Assembly (NCBI GenBank): GCA_017435905.1 | Contig: JAFSEB010000071.1 | Coordinates: forward strand, 1 to 64,000 | Reading direction: 5' to 3' | DNA length: 64,000 bases | From: Clostridia bacterium | GTDB taxonomy: Bacteria > Bacillota > Clostridia > Christensenellales > CAG-138 | In this document: piece by piece, positions 61,998 to 64,000 of the stretch | Layout of the letters: each line of letters opens with the position of its first letter | How positions within the stretch are numbered: position 1 is the stretch's first letter | The notes under the pieces: generated by a model | Told to the model about the DNA's origin: nothing | The model's input: the letters and a program-made list of their open reading frames with translations, nothing else | Databases searched by the model: none | Program-made: the position numbers and the translations under genes

Positions 61998-63752
61998 ATG
62001 GATATTTTCGGTATTCTGACACTTTGCGGCGGCATTGCCATGTTCCTTTACGGCATGCGTGTTATGGGCGACGGCATTGAAAAGCGTGCCGGCCGCCAAA
62101 TGAGCATGATCCTTGAAAAGCTGACCGCAAACCCCATCAAAGGCATCCTGCTTGGCGCAGGCGTCACAGGCATCATCCAAAGCAGTGCCGCCACCACGGT
62201 CATGGTGGTGGGCTTTGTCAATTCCGGCATCATGAAGCTCAGCCAGGCTACGGGCGTCATCATGGGTGCAAACCTTGGCACCACCGTCACCGCATGGATC
62301 CTGAGCCTTTCCGGCATCCACGGGGAAAGCCTTGTGCTGCAGCTTTTAAAGCCCTCCTCCTTCTCCCCTGTGCTGGCGCTCATCGGCATCATCCTGCTCC
62401 TTTTTGCAAAGAAGAACAAGCATAAGGATGTGGGCACCATCATGCTCGGCTTTGCGGTGCTCATGTTCGGCATGCAGACCATGAGCGGTGCCGTGGAACC
62501 GCTGGCGGATATGCCGGAGTTCACCAACATTCTGACGCTCTTTAAAAACCCCGTCCTCGGCACGCTGACGGGCGTTGCCATCACCGCTGTCATCCAAAGC
62601 TCTTCCGCATCGGTAGGCATCCTGCAGGCCATTTCCGTAACAGGCGTGATCACCTTTGATGAAGCGCTGCCCATCATCCTCGGCATGAATATCGGCGCCT
62701 GCATCATCACGCTGCTCTCCTCCGTCGGCACCAGCCGTGAAGCCCGCCGTGCCGCCTTCGTGCACCTGTATTTCAGCCTGTTTGGCAAAACGCTGCTGAC
62801 TGCACTTTTCCTGACCGCAGACCTGATCTTCTCCTTCCCCTTTATGGATATGATCATGGATCCCGTCAGCATCGCCATCATGCACACGGTGCTGAACCTT
62901 ATCAGCATCATTGCCATGCTTCCCTTCCGGGGCATGCTGGAACACTTTGCCATCCTTACCGTAAAGGATGGGCATGAGCGTGGGGAAGAGGATATCTTCC
63001 TCGACAAGCGCTTCCTGACAACCCCCGGTCTTGCGGTGGACCGCAGCCGTGACATCACCAAGGAAATGGCGGACCTCTGCATCGCCGCCTTCCGTGATGC
63101 AGTATCCCTCATCTCTCACTTCGACGACAAGGTCTATCACGATGTGATCGATGCGGAAAACCGCACCGACCTGTATGAAGACCGCATCGGTTCCTATCTT
63201 GTGGTGCTTTCCGCCGAAAGCCTCACCCATACCGACAACCGCAATACACAGAAGCTGCTGCACGCCATCGGCGACTTCGAGCGCATCGGCGACCATGCCC
63301 TCAACATCGCCCAATCCTGCGAGGAAATGCACCGCAAGGGCGTCAGCTTCTCCCCTGCCGCCGCAAGCGAGCTTCGGGTGATCATGAATGCGGTATCCGA
63401 GGTATTGGAGCTTTCCGTGCGTGCCTTCTTCGACGACGATACCGACCTTGCCGCCAGGGTGGAGCCCCTTGAAGACGTGGTGGATGACCTTCGTGCAGAG
63501 CTGAAGAGCCGCCACATTGAACGCTTGCAGCAGGGCGCCTGCACCATTGAGCTTGGCTTTATCTTCAGCGACCTGCTCACCAACTTCGAGCGTATTTCCG
63601 ATCACTGCAGCAACATTGCCGCCTATGTGATCCAAACCTCCCTGCACAGCATGGAGACCCACAGCTACATGCACGGCCTCAAGACCTCCGGCAGCGAGCT
63701 GTATGATTCCGCACAGGCGGAATACCGCAGCAAATACAATTTGGAAGCATAA
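61998..63752 (+). CDS. Na/Pi cotransporter family protein with PhoU-like domain
   Basis: A 584-residue membrane protein. The N-terminal part has two inverted Na/Pi-cotransporter repeats with the QSSAATT (near residue 60) and QSSSASVG (near residue 200) signatures and about eight helices. The C-terminal third (about 350-570) is PhoU-like, with RIGDHALNIAQS and RISDHCSNIAAYV. Bacterial relatives (NptA/YjbB type) move phosphate; a regulatory or c-di-nucleotide-linked role has also been proposed for some. A weak GAAAGAAG precedes the ATG. It is followed by repeat copy B. Confidence 0.92.
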   Translation: MDIFGILTLCGGIAMFLYGMRVMGDGIEKRAGRQMSMILEKLTANPIKGILLGAGVTGIIQSSAATTVMVVGFVNSGIMKLSQATGVIMGANLGTTVTAWILSLSGIHGESLVLQLLKPSSFSPVLALIGIILLLFAKKNKHKDVGTIMLGFAVLMFGMQTMSGAVEPLADMPEFTNILTLFKNPVLGTLTGVAITAVIQSSSASVGILQAISVTGVITFDEALPIILGMNIGACIITLLSSVGTSREARRAAFVHLYFSLFGKTLLTALFLTADLIFSFPFMDMIMDPVSIAIMHTVLNLISIIAMLPFRGMLEHFAILTVKDGHERGEEDIFLDKRFLTTPGLAVDRSRDITKEMADLCIAAFRDAVSLISHFDDKVYHDVIDAENRTDLYEDRIGSYLVVLSAESLTHTDNRNTQKLLHAIGDFERIGDHALNIAQSCEEMHRKGVSFSPAAASELRVIMNAVSEVLELSVRAFFDDDTDLAARVEPLEDVVDDLRAELKSRHIERLQQGACTIELGFIFSDLLTNFERISDHCSNIAAYVIQTSLHSMETHSYMHGLKTSGSELYDSAQAEYRSKYNLEA

Positions 63753-63790
63753 AAAGCATATCAAAAAAGGAGAAAAAAGGAGCGGATAAC

Positions 63791-63951
63791 GGGGTATTCC
63801 GATAAGAAATCATCGGTCTAAGAAAGGCAATACCGGCCCTATCGGTGTGTTGTGCGGTCTTGAAATAGCACCACTATTCCTTCGACCACACGCCTGCCGA
63901 TAGAACCGGTCTTGCCTTTTTTAGACTCTTCGACCGCAAAATGGATCGCTT
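63791..63951 (+). repeat. Long-hairpin repeat, copy B
   Basis: Inverted partner of copy A, beginning about 40 bases after the Na/Pi gene stop. Arms around 63817-63845 pair with 63897-63925, and an inner helix lies between. The only differences from copy A are about four substitutions in the first 25 bases and one extra T in a T-run. No open reading frame of note lies inside. The flanks (63753-63790 and 63952-64000) hold no supported gene. Confidence 0.8.
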
Positions 63952-64000
63952 TCGGGTAAATGCAAGGAAGAGGAGGAAGGCATATCCGTCGATATTCCGA

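Overview
The window is a chromosomal stretch from a GC-rich low-GC-phylum bacterium, most likely a gut-type clostridium (Christensenellales/Clostridia-like; inference). Evidence: a T-box leader before hisS-aspS, HemZ, YlbF and RNase J, sigma-A-type promoters with TTGxxx-17-TATAAT spacing, strong AGGAGG ribosome binding sites, VanW/G5-type wall proteins, CotH kinase and lipoproteins with low-complexity linkers. It is mostly conserved core genome in long co-directional operons, mainly on the minus strand. No tRNA, rRNA, CRISPR array, transposase or integrase was seen.

Layout. 1-160: a long-hairpin repeat whose near-identical inverted partner lies at 63791-63951. 197-9990: a wall-recycling and peptide-uptake block, murQ-anmK-GNAT on the minus strand, divergent from a serine hydrolase and a five-gene Opp/Dpp-type ABC importer. 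10133-10363: a small 2[4Fe-4S] ferredoxin. 10721-13078: an AT-rich two-gene cassette, one protein with six zinc-ribbon modules around a PD-(D/E)XK-like nuclease core and one nuclease-like partner, sitting just beyond the 3' end of ssrA (tmRNA). I regard it as the best candidate for an undescribed, probably defensive, system. 13306-20453: ssrA, smpB, rnr, secG, then gpmI, tpiA, pgk. 20606-21391: a lipoprotein gene that looks leaderless. 21636-26547: rnjA-ylbF-mltG-U32 protein-DIP1984 operon. 26737-30992: two VanW proteins flanking an aminotransferase gene broken by an in-frame TAG. 31216-33682: a GntR regulator with a perfect palindromic operator, an orphan DNA methyltransferase and a GNAT.

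33737-39456: a CotH kinase, DUF4956 and VTC-type polyphosphate polymerase operon, divergent from an OmpR-type response regulator and its kinase. 39769-40110: a lipoprotein fragment. 40116-43473: aspS-hisS behind a T-box. 43505-51888: recJ-apt-relA-dtd-MBL hydrolase-hemZ-fRMsr, a stringent-response and nucleotide/redox operon preceded by a structured leader RNA with terminator-like folding. 51926-57652: YrzE-like membrane protein, yajC, Eis-like GNAT, DUF2156 protein, ispDF fusion, rqcP and a PrsA-like foldase. 57720-61797: mfd and pth. 61998-63752: a Na/Pi-cotransporter family protein with a PhoU-like tail.

Functionally the window joins cell-wall turnover (MurQ, AnmK, serine hydrolase, peptide importer, MltG, VanW proteins), translation quality control (tmRNA/SmpB, RNase R, Dtd, RqcP, Pth), RNA decay (RNase J, RNase R, YlbF), central glycolysis and phosphate/polyphosphate biology. 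All calls rest on reading motifs, gene lengths and neighbours; no database search was possible.
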